Below are positions 22,933-33,123 of a stretch of DNA of 64,000 nt, piece by piece. Position 1 is the stretch's first letter, and every line of letters starts with the position of its first letter. Below the pieces are notes generated by a model that had not been told where the DNA came from, searched no databases, and worked only from the letters and a program-made list of their open reading frames with translations. The translations under genes and the position numbers were made by a program. The stretch is from positions 11,835,151-11,899,150 of the forward strand of contig NC_003071.7 of assembly GCF_000001735.4 (NCBI RefSeq), in the 5' to 3' direction. The DNA comes from Arabidopsis thaliana (taxonomy: Eukaryota; Streptophyta; Magnoliopsida; Brassicales; Brassicaceae).

Positions 22933-25583
22933 CAACACTAAGATCATAACCAACGTGTGAAGTCAATTGTGTATGTAAATTGGAGAAGAAAGTTGTAAAC
23001 ATAATTTTGGTGAAAATAAATTACTTATTTCTCCAAAGATCAATCTTTTGTATTTTGCTGTTTACATTATTATACTTTGGAGTTTCGTTTGATCGTAGTT
23101 TTATTATGAAATTGCAAGTTTTGAGTTGATTTATTCTCTATTTGACCATAATTTTTTTTTTGTTTACAAACTATCTTAACCAACAATAATTGAGACATTT
23201 CTAATCAGTTCTAATTATTTAAGCGTTTGAAGACAAACAATAAATTTGAGTGATTTATTTTTTGAATTGTTATTTAGCTCCCTGTAATAGTGTTAAACTT
23301 GTGATTTTTCTCAATCCAAATAATAAGCACTTGATAATTGCTATCAAGAACAAACATGGGCCTTAAACAAACTAACCTGAAAGCCTTTATATCGTAAATT
23401 AGAAACCCATATACATGAAAAGCCCAAACATGAGCGACATCAATAACAATTATTGTTTAAAATTCATACGTTAATATTCTGTATTTGATATAGATCAACA
23501 TCGACTCTTTCAGTTTCGACTTTGGGCAATTAAAACAAAGATTATGATCCCGTTTTCTTCAATCCATCGACATAAAAAATCAACTACATATTATGGTACT
23601 TCTCATCTATCGTTCTTTATCAAGCATCACCCCCTTAAATTCTAAATATAAGCTTCGATAGATAATAATATATCAAGCTTGAGATGCTGTCATCCGGGGG
23701 AGGCAACATCCCCAAACTTAAAAATAAAAGAGAGAACATTTTCTGCTCAAAATAAAATGAAGATAACTTTGTCGCGTAGCAAAAGCATCATTAATTCAAA
23801 TGCAAATTGGGGTAGTATCGTGGAAGGCTATCTATCAAATTTGTGCAGATAGCCACGTTTCTATTATGTGTATTAACGAAATTTGCTTCTTATTATTATA
23901 TCAGCCATGAGATTCAATCTTTCTAAATAAAATTGCATTTTCAATCATAACACTTTTTATGGTTATAATATAATTAGGCCACGTGAAGCATCAAAGCGAA
24001 GAAGCTCGTATACATACCAGAACAAAAACTAATATTAGGTCCACTCCTATTTTGATTAGTTTAAAATTAGATATTTCGTTAAACCTCACATAAGTTGGTC
24101 ATATAATATTTTGCAAAGAGGTTTACTTACGTAATCTTATGCCCAACATAAATAATTGATCTATTTTATGTTATGCTTCGACCCTCGATAAGTCAAGTTT
24201 AGCTGCAATAATAGTTCGTGTATTTCTTGATTCTTTGATTTAATACTTATGCAACGTAATTGTCCAAATGATGTTACTATACTATGCAATTATTGAGGAG
24301 ACTAATTGCAAAACAAGTTGAAGAGGATGAGATTGGTCACGTCTCCGGCATCTTTCAGTTATGTCGGCCGTTTGGTCCCATCTTCGCTTTCTGTTCCTGC
24401 CATGTGTTTTTTGTATGTTACACCGTGTTTCTATTTGTTTGTAATTAAGAGAGACTTGGCCTTGTACTCTTGTAGGCCTAGCTTTGTTCGTTGAACCTCT
24501 TTTTTTTTATTTTTTTTGTTCGTCGAACCTTGCAAGAGTCTTATCTCCAGTCTTACCCGGTTTAACTAGCTAGTGCTTAAATAAGTCTTGTTTATAATTT
24601 GTAAACTTTCAAAACTAGATATCGTTATATCATCTATCTTATGATAATTAATACAGAAATGAGAAAAGCAACATAAATACATACTACATAATAAAAATAC
24701 GTAGTTTTCTAACATGCTTTTATTTCACAAAACATAGAAAAAAAACTGTGTGCACTTTGTGAAAAAGATTGTTTTGCTTCATGCATTTGTGAAATAATAC
24801 ATATCAGATCAATTTTATGTATCGTACTTTGAATTCATAAAAATTGTCTGATTCATGCATTCAAATCCATTATGAAGTTTTCTGTTACAAATGCATCTTT
24901 TAGTAAAAAAGGAAGTATATAATTAAAATTCATTTGAAGTTTTCTGTTACTAATGCATCATGTACATGAATATACTGTAGTAAAATTTCTACTAAAGGGA
25001 ATGAACTTATTCTCATAATTACTTTGATTTCACAAAGATTACACAAAATCAATTGTGTTGACCAAACTAAAATACTACTACTAAACTTAATTAAAAACAA
25101 TGATAATCATTGAGTATTTCAAGAGGTGAACACTATATTACAAAGTAACCAATGAAAATAACAAAGAGTCGAGTCCAAACCAAAACCTTAGTCCAAATTG
25201 GTTTCTACGACCCAGTGGATATAACAATTTCATAAAATTCATAGCCACCGGTTAAACCTGGACCCAATACCGAACTCACACACATAACTGAAACTCCAGT
25301 TCACCTCCTATAGCCGGTTCCCTTCTCTCACACTCTCAGAAATTTCCAAGCAATTTCTCACCGTTTCGTTATCTACAAATCCACTATAAATACTTCACTC
25401 TTCAGCTTTGTATTATTCTCTTAACATTCCATTACTCTTATCCTTTTACCCTCATCATCCTCCACTATTTACAGTTTTGCCACTCTGACTTTATGCTAGC
25501 TTCTTCCGGTGACTGGCGATAACACGAGAGAGCCTTCGCCTTCTCCAAGCTTCATACTCTTCCGACGATAAAGATTAGAAGAC
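22933..25583. other. 2.6-kb intergenic region with a leader uORF
   Basis: No gene is supported. A 24-bp sequence at 24874-24897 recurs with one mismatch at 24936-24959. A TATA-like CTATAAATAC near 25384 lies about 200 bases upstream of the next start codon, so roughly 25415-25583 should be its leader. That leader carries a short upstream ORF at 25493-25522. The frame at 24306-24494 has no recognisable domain and is not called. Confidence 0.55.
25493..25522 (+). promoter_or_regulatory. Nine-codon upstream ORF in the DUF7054-type gene leader
   Basis: ATG at 25493 opens a short frame (MLASSGDWR) closed by TAA at 25520-25522, 61 bases before the main ATG. It falls downstream of the likely TATA box, so it should be in the mRNA. 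Whether it is translated is unknown. Confidence 0.5.
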
Positions 25584-26156
25584 ATGAAGAACGGTAACCG
25601 GAAAACAACGCCGGAAACAGAGAAGTCTCACCGGAGAAAGTTATCAGAGAAAGCGATGTCGTTTCACGGCAGAGGAACAACGCCGTTATCAAATCCAGGC
25701 GAGCTTCGAAGACCGAAAACGTTACCGGAGTTATTCTCCACCGGTCAAAGCATCACCGTACCGGAGACGGTTTCACTTCCGCCACGTTTGACGAAACTTT
25801 TACTTAACGTGACGGTACAAGGAAGTTTAGGAGCCGTACAAATTATAATCTCGCCGGAATCCACCGTGAGTGATTTAATCGACGCCGCCGTTCGTCAGTA
25901 CGTTAAAGAAGCTCGCCGGCCATTTTTACCGGAATCTGAACCGTCACGATTTGATCTTCATTACTCGCAGTTTAGTCTTGAGAGTATTGTAAGAGACGAG
26001 AAGTTGATATCGCTAGGGTCGAGAAACTTTTTCTTATGTGGTCGGAAAGAGACCGGAGGGTTTATCGGCTGTGGTTTATCGTCGGAATCTTGTTCTAAGG
26101 AAGCAGAGAAAGTGGCTAAAACTGGTTTTCATTGGCTCAAATTTATGGGCTTCTAG
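25584..26156 (+). CDS. DUF7054-type uncharacterised protein
   Basis: A single frame of 190 residues starts MKNGNRKTTPETEKSHRRK. The first 70 residues are basic and Ser/Pro-rich. Residues about 72-152 form one compact domain beginning LTKLLLNVTVQGSLGAVQII and ending with SRNFFLCGR, which I recognise as the plant domain seen in At4g22758 and relatives (DUF7054, ubiquitin-like fold expected). A VSDLIDAAVRQYVKEARRP helix lies inside it. The tail has a Cys/Ser segment, then GFHWLKFMGF. No catalytic residues, signal peptide or membrane segment is visible, and function is unknown. The position fits At2g27830. Strong G+C contrast with the flanks and clean codon use support a real gene. Confidence 0.85.
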   Translation: MKNGNRKTTPETEKSHRRKLSEKAMSFHGRGTTPLSNPGELRRPKTLPELFSTGQSITVPETVSLPPRLTKLLLNVTVQGSLGAVQIIISPESTVSDLIDAAVRQYVKEARRPFLPESEPSRFDLHYSQFSLESIVRDEKLISLGSRNFFLCGRKETGGFIGCGLSSESCSKEAEKVAKTGFHWLKFMGF

Positions 26157-26934
26157 AAGTTTTTATCATTTTGAATTATTGCTTTTTCAAATTAGTTCCA
26201 TTCTTTAGAAAAAGGATATAAAAAACATCTGTGTATATTATTTCTATGTAGAAATGAAAATCATTAATTAGTGGTGTATAATGTATTTTAATCAATTATA
26301 TACCAAGATGATTATATGAAGTTCTAAAGTTTACCAATACTATTTTGATGAAATTCTTATTTTATTATATAGTTGAAAATCTATAAAGCATTATTCGTGG
26401 ATGAATATAGCCATGAAATGGGTATTATAAACTGAATAGAACATTGTATATTATATATTATCTTTTTATAATATCTTTTTTGGACCTCTAATAATAGAAC
26501 TTTTGCATTCTGTTTATGTGATAACGACATTGCCCAACCTTATCCCTAAAGTCAGACATTTTTGAGTAAACCAATTTGATGCCGTGTTGCTCTTCCTTCT
26601 CTTATTTGTTTAATCAACATTCTTTCTCTTTGATCATTGAAGCAAAGTTAATTACCCAAATCATAGGCAACTCTTATGACATGGCTATAAAATTAAAATA
26701 TATCTAAAACCCATCAAATAAGGCCGATTCAAAATAAGCCCACTAAAAATAAGGCCCATTAATATACTATTCCAAAAGAAGTAACTAAAAACCCTACCTG
26801 TGAAAAGGAAGTTTAAAGGAGTAGTAAGAGTAACCTTATAAATAAGCCGCTCCATTATTTTTGTTTGTTTGAAACAAACTCTAAAACCCTAAATTCTTCT
26901 TCTCAAGCAGCCACATCTTCCTCTTTCACTAGCT
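26157..26934. other. Intergenic region and HDT4 promoter
   Basis: The left half is the 3' flank of the DUF7054-type gene. The right half holds a promoter with a site II-like GGCCCATT at 26753-26760, related AAGCCCA motifs just upstream, a TATAAATA near 26837 and a telo-box (AAACCCTAA) at 26884-26892 just before the ATG. Confidence 0.6.
26753..26892 (+). promoter_or_regulatory. Site II plus telo-box promoter module of HDT4
   Basis: GGCCCATT at 26753-26760, TATAAATA near 26837 and AAACCCTAA at 26884-26892 all lie within 185 bases upstream of the HDT4 ATG. Site II and telo-box pairs are characteristic of plant ribosomal-protein and other growth-linked genes, which fits a nucleolar HD2 protein. 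Confidence 0.6.
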
Positions 26935-28557
26935 ATGGAGTTTTGGGGTATGTCTCTCTCAAAATCATATCTTTATTAAGTTCTACTGAATACCTCAATG
27001 ACTCCTATTGACTGTTTTCGCCATTAAAGTTAATCATTTTGGTATTCCTAAGTTCGTTCTGTGATTAAAAATCTGGTCTTTATACAAAAGCTTGCCTTTC
27101 TTCTGTATTGAATTCTCTCTATTACTCAATACGCATTTTCTTGTGTTCAAAACTATACAATTGTTTGGGAATATTAGCATTCTTAGTGTTTAGGTTTCAA
27201 TGCATCTATCTTTGTGAGGTTATGTTTCAAAGTATCTATCTTTAAGAGTTTATGTTTCAAAGCATCTATCTTTGTGAGTTTAGGTGTCAAAGTATCTATA
27301 TCTTTGTGAGTTTAGGTGTCAAAGCATCTATCTTTGTGAGATTTTGTATGAATTTGTACTCAAATGTGTGATGAATAATGTTCAATTTTAGGTATCGAGA
27401 TTAAGCCAGGGAAGCCATTTAAGGTGATACAAAAAGATGGATTCATGGTCCATGCCTCTCAGGTCTGTATCAGTTTTGTAATTCCTGCAAGTTTCTCTCT
27501 TTGTGTAAATCCATGATTGATATTGATTGTGTTACTTGTTGTAACATCTCTTAGGTTACCCTTGGTGACGTTGAGAAGGTTAAAAAAGATGAGACTTTTG
27601 CCGTTTATGTGAAGATTGGTGATGATGAGAATGGGTTTATGATTGGAAATCTCTCACAGAAGTTTCCTCAATTTTCTATTGATCTCTACTTAGGGCACGA
27701 GTTTGAGATTTCTCACAACAGTACAAGCAGTGTCTATCTTATTGGTTACAGGACCTTTGATGCTTTTGACGAACTATATCCTTTCTTTCATTGTCTTTTT
27801 CTAGTTAAATTCATACTCACTTGCAATTTTGAAGCTTTGTTTGTTTATCCTTGATTTTGTTTTGCTCTGCTTTTTTCTGATGCTCACGGATGAGGAGATT
27901 GATTCTGGTGAGTTTATAATTCTTTAGTTGATGATTTGGTTTACTCTATTATGAAGCTTGAAGCTAATCTTTTGCTTTTTGGTTTGTGTAGATTCTGAGT
28001 TAGATGAATATATGGAACAACAAATTGGTATGTTTACTTTTTTTACTAAGCTACTGCTTTGTGGTAGTCATATTTACATGTGTATCTCTTATGAAATCTA
28101 ACTTTGACATTGTTGAAAAGCTGCTTTGCCTCAAAATGAGATCAATCCTGAAGAAGATGATGAATCCGACTCAGATGAGGTAGATTTTTCTTTTAAGTAT
28201 TTACTGATTAGCAATGAATCAGTATAAAAAAAAAGGTAATCTTGTTGTTTTTTTCTGTATGTTTGGTTAGATGGGTTTGGACGAGGATGATGACTCTTCA
28301 GATGAAGAAGATGTAGAGGCTGAAGCACCTTTAAAGGTGGCTCCTCCGAGCAAAAAGATGCCAAATGGTGCATTTGAGATAGCTAAAGGTGGAAAGAAGA
28401 ACAAGTCATCAGGTAACGAAAACTAAAGTTAAGATATATAAAGATAACTTTGCATATGAGATGAGAATTGTGGATTATTGATTTGGTTTAAAACCATTTT
28501 GGTGCAGGAGGGAAGAAGAGATGCCCATTCCCTTGTGGTCCCTCTTGCAAAAAGTAG
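26935..28557 (+). CDS. HDT4: HD2-type histone deacetylase HD2D
   Basis: Eight coding exons (26935-26947, 27392-27462, 27555-27775, 27888-27907, 27992-28027, 28121-28179, 28271-28412, 28508-28557) give 203 residues, matching HD2D. The protein opens with the family's invariant MEFWG, followed by the nucleoplasmin-like domain (IEIKPGKPFKV to LIGYRTFDAFDE). An acidic stretch rich in Asp/Glu/Ser comes next (about residues 101-160), then a basic Gly/Lys tail ending CPFPCGPSCKK. The C-terminus keeps Cys residues but not a full C2H2 finger, as known for HD2D compared with HD2A and HD2C. HD2 proteins are plant-specific, nucleolar, and act in histone deacetylation complexes. Intron 3 is not GT-AG: it starts ATATCCTTT and ends AC, a U12-type AT-AC intron. 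Intron 1 carries a five-copy 30-bp minisatellite. The position fits At2g27840. Confidence 0.95.
27188..27339 (+). repeat. Five tandem copies of a 30-bp unit in HDT4 intron 1
   Basis: Units at 27188-27217, 27218-27247, 27248-27277, 27278-27309 and 27310-27339 follow the pattern GTTTAGGTGTCAAAGCATCT then ATCTTTGTGA. Unit 4 has a 2-base insertion. The array is U-rich on the sense strand and lies between the donor at 26948 and the acceptor at 27391. Confidence 0.9.
27776..27887 (+). other. U12-type AT-AC intron in HDT4
   Basis: The 112-base intron begins ATATCCTTT, the consensus 5' splice site of AT-AC minor introns, and ends GCTCAC. Removing it joins GAC-GAA-CT to G-GAT-GAG-GAG and restores the DELDEEIDS protein sequence; no GT-AG pair does this. 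Branch-site candidates are ATCCTTGAT at 27847-27855 (eight of nine to TTCCTTRAY, but about 33 bases from the 3' end) and a weaker TTTTCTGAT ending at 27881. Confidence 0.88.
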
Positions 28558-29004
28558 AAGATATTTGCACACCAAGTCACATTTTTCCAATAGAAATTTT
28601 TACTTGACTGTATTGGTGAATCGTTGAGTGACTTATGAGGCTTTTGGCATCTTAAAATTTTTGGATTATTATAATATATGTTATGTTGTCATTTTGGAGT
28701 GTTAATGGGTTTAAATGAAATATGATTTTTGCTCTTTTCAAGTTCATAAAATTTCGAAGTTGCTGGCTGATTCATGATAAGTACTATACAATGTCGATAT
28801 GTTATGATCTAATCTTGATCGCAATACTAAGTAGATGGAGTATATTAAATCAGAAATAGTTGAACTAGAATATGCTCTAACAATGTATTTTATGTACATG
28901 AGTTAGAAAGAAAGAAAAAAAGACTCATTTTCTTCTAGTTTGCTTTGCCTTCATTGAATTAAAAATTCAGTGAAAACAATTCAAAATATAAAAATAATGA
29001 TAAT
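28558..29004. other. HDT4 3' flank
   Basis: AT-rich spacer containing the HDT4 3' UTR. On the minus strand, T-rich sequence just left of the tRNA gene would serve as the polymerase III terminator. No other feature is seen. Confidence 0.5.
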
Positions 29005-29075
29005 GCGTCTGCCGGGAGTCGAACCCGGGTCTATTGCTTGGAAGGCAATTATCCTAACCGTTGGACTACAGACGC
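29005..29075 (-). tRNA. tRNA-Gly (anticodon UCC)
   Basis: The minus strand reads a complete cloverleaf. The acceptor stem is GCGTCTG pairing with CAGACGC. The A-box region is TAGTCCAACGGTTAGGATAA, the anticodon loop CTTCCAA gives anticodon TCC, and the T-arm is CCGGGTTCGACTCCCGG, which also forms the B-box. No intron is present and CCA is not encoded, as usual in eukaryotes. Confidence 0.97.
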
Positions 29076-29533
29076 TACTTGTGATTTATATATTACAATT
29101 TAAAAATAAAATCGAATTTAATTGTCGAGCGTTCCAAAACTACTAGACTTTCTTTCATACTCTGTAGTCCACTTGTTTTTTTTCTGAACGAAACACAATG
29201 TGTTACTTGACAGAAGATAATTACATTTGTTCTTGTACTTGTACACATGTAAAACGAAGCATTTTAAAATATACACTCGAACATTTATCATTCGCTACAA
29301 ACGATTAACCTCTTGCTTTCTGACAGCTCCGACATACATGGCCAAACAAACCAAACAAAAAGAGAAAACTTACAAACGAAAAGGTATACTTGGAACGAAC
29401 CACCGTGATTATATCGTTTTCTTAAAAAGAAAAAAGAAAAAAAGTTTTCTCTGGGATGAAAAAAATAGAATCGAATAGAGTAAAATGCCAAAATGACGCG
29501 TGTTTAACGAGTTTCGTTGGGGTCTTGGAGAGT
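29076..29533. other. Spacer between tRNA-Gly and AXS1
   Basis: Contains the probable 3' UTR of AXS1 on the minus strand (right part) and the tRNA upstream flank (left part). The open frames at 29227-29491 on both strands are Lys/Phe-rich low-complexity shadows and are not called. Confidence 0.5.
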
Positions 29534-31693
29534 TTAGGAAGCCACTGGTTTGGATGTTGCCTTCTTCACAGCTTCAGCGTATGTCCTGTGCTGGTAGGTT
29601 AAGGTCGACTCGAGCAAGTCCCATAGCGATGTTTTCGGGTTCCATCCTATTTTCAAAGTCCAAAATTCTATCAGAATAGCAATTGATTTTGATTTTAAAG
29701 CATATTATCTATCATGTTGGTGATTATGAAGAATTACCGAGTTGGCGGTTAATGATGGTCATGTCTGGGATTCTCTTGTCACTGTCATCATAACCTTCCC
29801 CGTAAAACTCTTTGGAGCTAACATCAACCGTTGGGCTCTCAATGGCTCCTTCTCCACTCACTTTTGCGTAAACCTGAAACATGATTCGTTTTGAGAATTG
29901 AGAACCAGCGACAGAGAAATCAAACTATTTTCATAGTTTCCTAACTGATCCATCTTCCTCACCTCGGTCATCATTTCAGCGAGCTGTCTTACTGTAACTT
30001 CGTTGTTCGGGTTGCCTACGTTGAAGATGTGCCCATTTGCCCTCTCTGGGTTTTCCTGAACCACAAACATACAATGTCATTATAGGTTTTAGTTGAAACT
30101 ACTTCGAACTTCTAACATTAACAGTTTGTAAACAAAAAGCTATATATCAGGCAATGGAACGTACAATCATCAAAAGGACAGCTTCAATAGCATCATTGAT
30201 GTAGACGAAAGTTCTCTGTGATTCTCCACCATCTACAAGCTTGAGAGGCTCACGACGTAGAAGATTCTGAAAGATAGATAGAGATGCATTAACTAAAAGC
30301 TTGCATATATACACAGACTAGCATTGGGTTATATACTTGGATTTGAACACTTACGTTACTAAAGCAGGCAAGGACACGTGGGACACCTTCGCTAGGACCA
30401 TCAATGCCGGGGATGAAATCCATCCTAGGTCCAATCCAGTTAAAAGGTCGTACGATGGTGAACTCAAGCCCATTCTCAGCACCCTCAGCTGTCACAAGAA
30501 ACAAGTGAAGTTAAGTGTAAACCTTTTGTTTTTACCAACATCATCTTAAACAGAAATGCTTACCGTAAACAAGTCTCTCAATCAGTTGCTTTGCACACGC
30601 ATATGACCACCTCTGCTTCTCAATTGAACCAAATATGCAAGGGGAAATATCTTCTTTAAGAACATAGAAAGCAGGATCCTGTAGAAAGGCACAACAAACA
30701 ACATCAGTAAACAGTGAACCCAACCTTAGACGAATAATATCAACTATTCCAAGCTTCTATGGGTGTGTGATAGACTAGCGGACTAAAGTCTTAATTCAAT
30801 TCAAAAATACGTTTAACGAGATCCAATGAGTAATTCATAATGTGGCTATTAAAACGAACGAAAACGTCAGCTTCAACATGTTCCTCAGTACATTCATCGA
30901 TGAGATTGATAAAAAGACAATAACATGTGGAAAGCGAAATGTACAAAAAGGCATTACATCACGCAGAGGATGATCCTTAGGAAGAAAGCTTCCAATGGTT
31001 TTTCCATAAACTTCACAGGTAGAAAAGTGAATGAGACGCTTGTTGTTCTCAGAACAGTATTTCACCTAACAAAACCAACGCATTACACAATCATCACTGT
31101 CTCCATCAACTTCAAAAACAAGAGCTAAAGCAAAACAATGAACGAAGCTAAGAAGAAAACACATACAACTGGAAGCGCATCAATGAAATTGCTGTAGATA
31201 GTATCAAGAGGACGTGTATTGTAATCAGCTGGAGTACAGATCGCAGCAAGATTTATAATCTGCGAATCCAAAAAGAAACATCAGAATTACATCACAACAT
31301 CACCGATCTCAATACATTGCGAAACATCTGAATTCCGATAACGAATCAGATCTGAGACTTCTATCATAAACACCGAAGAACAAGAGATCAAAAAACGAAA
31401 TCGATAAGCATTTTTACCAGATCCGCCATCTTAACAAGACCTTCAAGTCTCGAATCATGCTTAATATTGATACGATGAAACTGGATCCGACCACTCCATT
31501 CAACGGTATCAGGCTCAAGCAAGTGTTTGATCTTATCGTTGTAAACATCGAGCGCAAGCACCTTATGTGGCGTCTCGGTCAAGAGCTTTTCACAGAGATG
31601 TGAACCGATGAAACCTCCGGCGCCGATCATGCATATTGTCAACGGTTGTATCGGTTTCCCGTCGAGATCCACTCTATTAGCTCCATTCGCCAT
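29534..31693 (-). CDS. AXS1: UDP-D-apiose/UDP-D-xylose synthase
   Basis: Nine coding exons (31693-31418, 31259-31167, 31065-30958, 30678-30564, 30488-30355, 30266-30165, 30055-29963, 29873-29738, 29646-29534) give 389 residues, the known AXS1 length. It is an extended short-chain dehydrogenase with the NAD-binding GAGGFIG motif at 24-30 and the Tyr185-x-x-x-Lys189 catalytic pair. Cys100, Cys140 and Glu141, implicated in ring contraction in this enzyme, are all present. The enzyme decarboxylates UDP-glucuronate in the cytosol to UDP-apiose and UDP-xylose, which supply apiose for the RG-II pectin side chains that borate cross-links. A CACGTG G-box lies at 31876-31881, about 185 bases before the ATG. 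The gene is intact. The close homologue AXS2 is the main alternative identity, but the neighbours point to At2g27860. Confidence 0.95.
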
Positions 31694-32024
31694 TTTTTTT
31701 CTCAGATCAGAAAAAATAATCAAGTTCTCTGTAGAGAGAGAATCTAAAGAGGAAGAGAGAGTGGTGACGGTGGATATTTAAGAGAGAAGATGCATCGCAT
31801 GTGAACGGAGGCAAATTGGTTCGTCGAATTTTGAAATCTCACTCTCTGTATCGGCGCGTGGTGTGTACTCGCTTCCACGTGATCTCGTTTAAATTGGAAA
31901 GGATGCGATATTTTATTTGTTCGACTAATCATTTTGTATGATTATTAATTATGAATGTTTAGTAGTCTAATAATTGTGTTTAAGAGTTAAGAAAAAACTT
32001 CTTTTTAACTAGATAAATCGTTCT
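31694..32024. other. AXS1 promoter and leader
   Basis: A GA-rich stretch just upstream of the AXS1 ATG is the likely leader, with a CACGTG element at 31876-31881. No separate gene is visible. Confidence 0.5.
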
Positions 32025-33113
32025 TTGTAACTTTCGATTTTTTTTTTTGGGTAAGCCAAGGGAGACAAAGTCTCCCAAGATTTATTAATGAAAAAGAAAA
32101 TTACATTCGCACTTGACGTGAAACCGTAGCTCCACTAGTGTCATCCAACAAAATAAAACGTAAAGAATCCGGAACCAAACTAAGAGAATGAAAACCTAAT
32201 GGTAACGAAAATGCATAGTTGGCTAACCCGTCAGCAAGACGGTTAGCTTCCCTATAAACGTGTGAAATACGGACTCTCCAGTCCCTTGATATGAAGTCAT
32301 GGCACAATCGTACCAGGAAAGACAGCGGATGTACCTCGTTTATCCCTATCTTCAAAAAACCCACAACAATCTCTGAGTCCACCTCAATCTCTAACCGTGT
32401 GACTCGTCGCTCCCAAGCAATGTAGAGGCCATAGTACACTCCCCATAGCTCTGCCAAAGGTGCTGAACAAACTCCAATGTTCAGAGCAAAACCTCCTCTC
32501 CAAGCTCCTTCCTCATCTCGTAGCACACCACCAGCAGACGCTAAACCCGGATTACCTCTGGAAGCCCCATCCGTATTAAGTTTCCACCAACCTTCCTCGG
32601 GTTTCGACCACGCGATCAGTCTTTCCACCCGTTCTCCATGACCCCCACTCAGTGTCCTGACTATCACATGAGCCATGGACGTCTCCCTAGCCAGATCCTT
32701 TAAGAAACGCACCCGATCTCGACATTTGTCTTGAACACCAAAAATGTTGCCACACCGCCATTTCCAGGCCCACCAAATAGACAAAGCAAATAAAGTTGAC
32801 CAAGTACTCTCACAAGTCTTCCGCCTATCACCCAGATTAGCAAACAACCACTCCAATAACGATTGTGTAAAGAACTCTCGGCGCTTACCCGCAGGAACTA
32901 AGCGGATCCAAATGCCTTCCATAGCAGGACAATCACGAAGAATATGTATGATTGTTTTTTCAGCTCCTTTACAGATTTGGCAAATGTCCGAATCACTTAG
33001 ATGCCTCCTCCTCCTCTCAGCATTCGTCATCAGAACTTGCTGCATTCCAAGCCATAGGAAGAGCCGCACTCTCTCCGGTACCACGACTTCCCATACTCTC
33101 TTGTAATTTCCGA
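32025..33113 (-). mobile_element. 5'-truncated non-LTR retrotransposon (LINE) fragment
   Basis: The minus strand ends in an A-run at 32039-32049 after a short AT-rich 3' UTR, and starts abruptly inside ORF2, as expected for a truncated LINE. Possible target-site duplications are TCGGAAATTACAA at 33101-33113 and TCGAAAGTTACAA at 32025-32037, which match at 11 of 13 positions. The body is the open frame described in the next entry. Confidence 0.75.
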
Positions 33114-33123
33114 TTGATATCAA
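32101..33123 (-). CDS. LINE ORF2 C-terminal fragment: zinc-binding region plus RNase H
   Basis: A 340-residue open frame with no stop. Residues about 10-75 match the reverse-transcriptase zinc-binding region of plant LINEs (RVRLFLWLGMQQVLMTNAER, then CQICKG with HILRDCP). Residues about 185-305 are a type I RNase H domain: the Asp of LNTDGASRGNPG, the Glu of APLAELWG, the Asp of IEVDSEIV and the Asp of RLADGLANY, so the four acidic catalytic positions are intact. There is no reverse-transcriptase core or endonuclease. Such fragments are often annotated as genes, and the position fits At2g27870. It is most likely a dead-on-arrival insertion that is still young, but an expressed RNase H protein cannot be ruled out. 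The first few codons may be flanking DNA. Confidence 0.8.
   Translation of the reverse strand: MISIGNYKRVWEVVVPERVRLFLWLGMQQVLMTNAERRRRHLSDSDICQICKGAEKTIIHILRDCPAMEGIWIRLVPAGKRREFFTQSLLEWLFANLGDRRKTCESTWSTLFALSIWWAWKWRCGNIFGVQDKCRDRVRFLKDLARETSMAHVIVRTLSGGHGERVERLIAWSKPEEGWWKLNTDGASRGNPGLASAGGVLRDEEGAWRGGFALNIGVCSAPLAELWGVYYGLYIAWERRVTRLEIEVDSEIVVGFLKIGINEVHPLSFLVRLCHDFISRDWRVRISHVYREANRLADGLANYAFSLPLGFHSLSLVPDSLRFILLDDTSGATVSRQVRM

Noticed and set aside
24306..24494. 62-residue plus-strand frame
   Set aside because: No domain, no conserved splice context.
32744..33106. 120-residue plus-strand frame
   Set aside because: Antisense shadow of the LINE ORF2 fragment.
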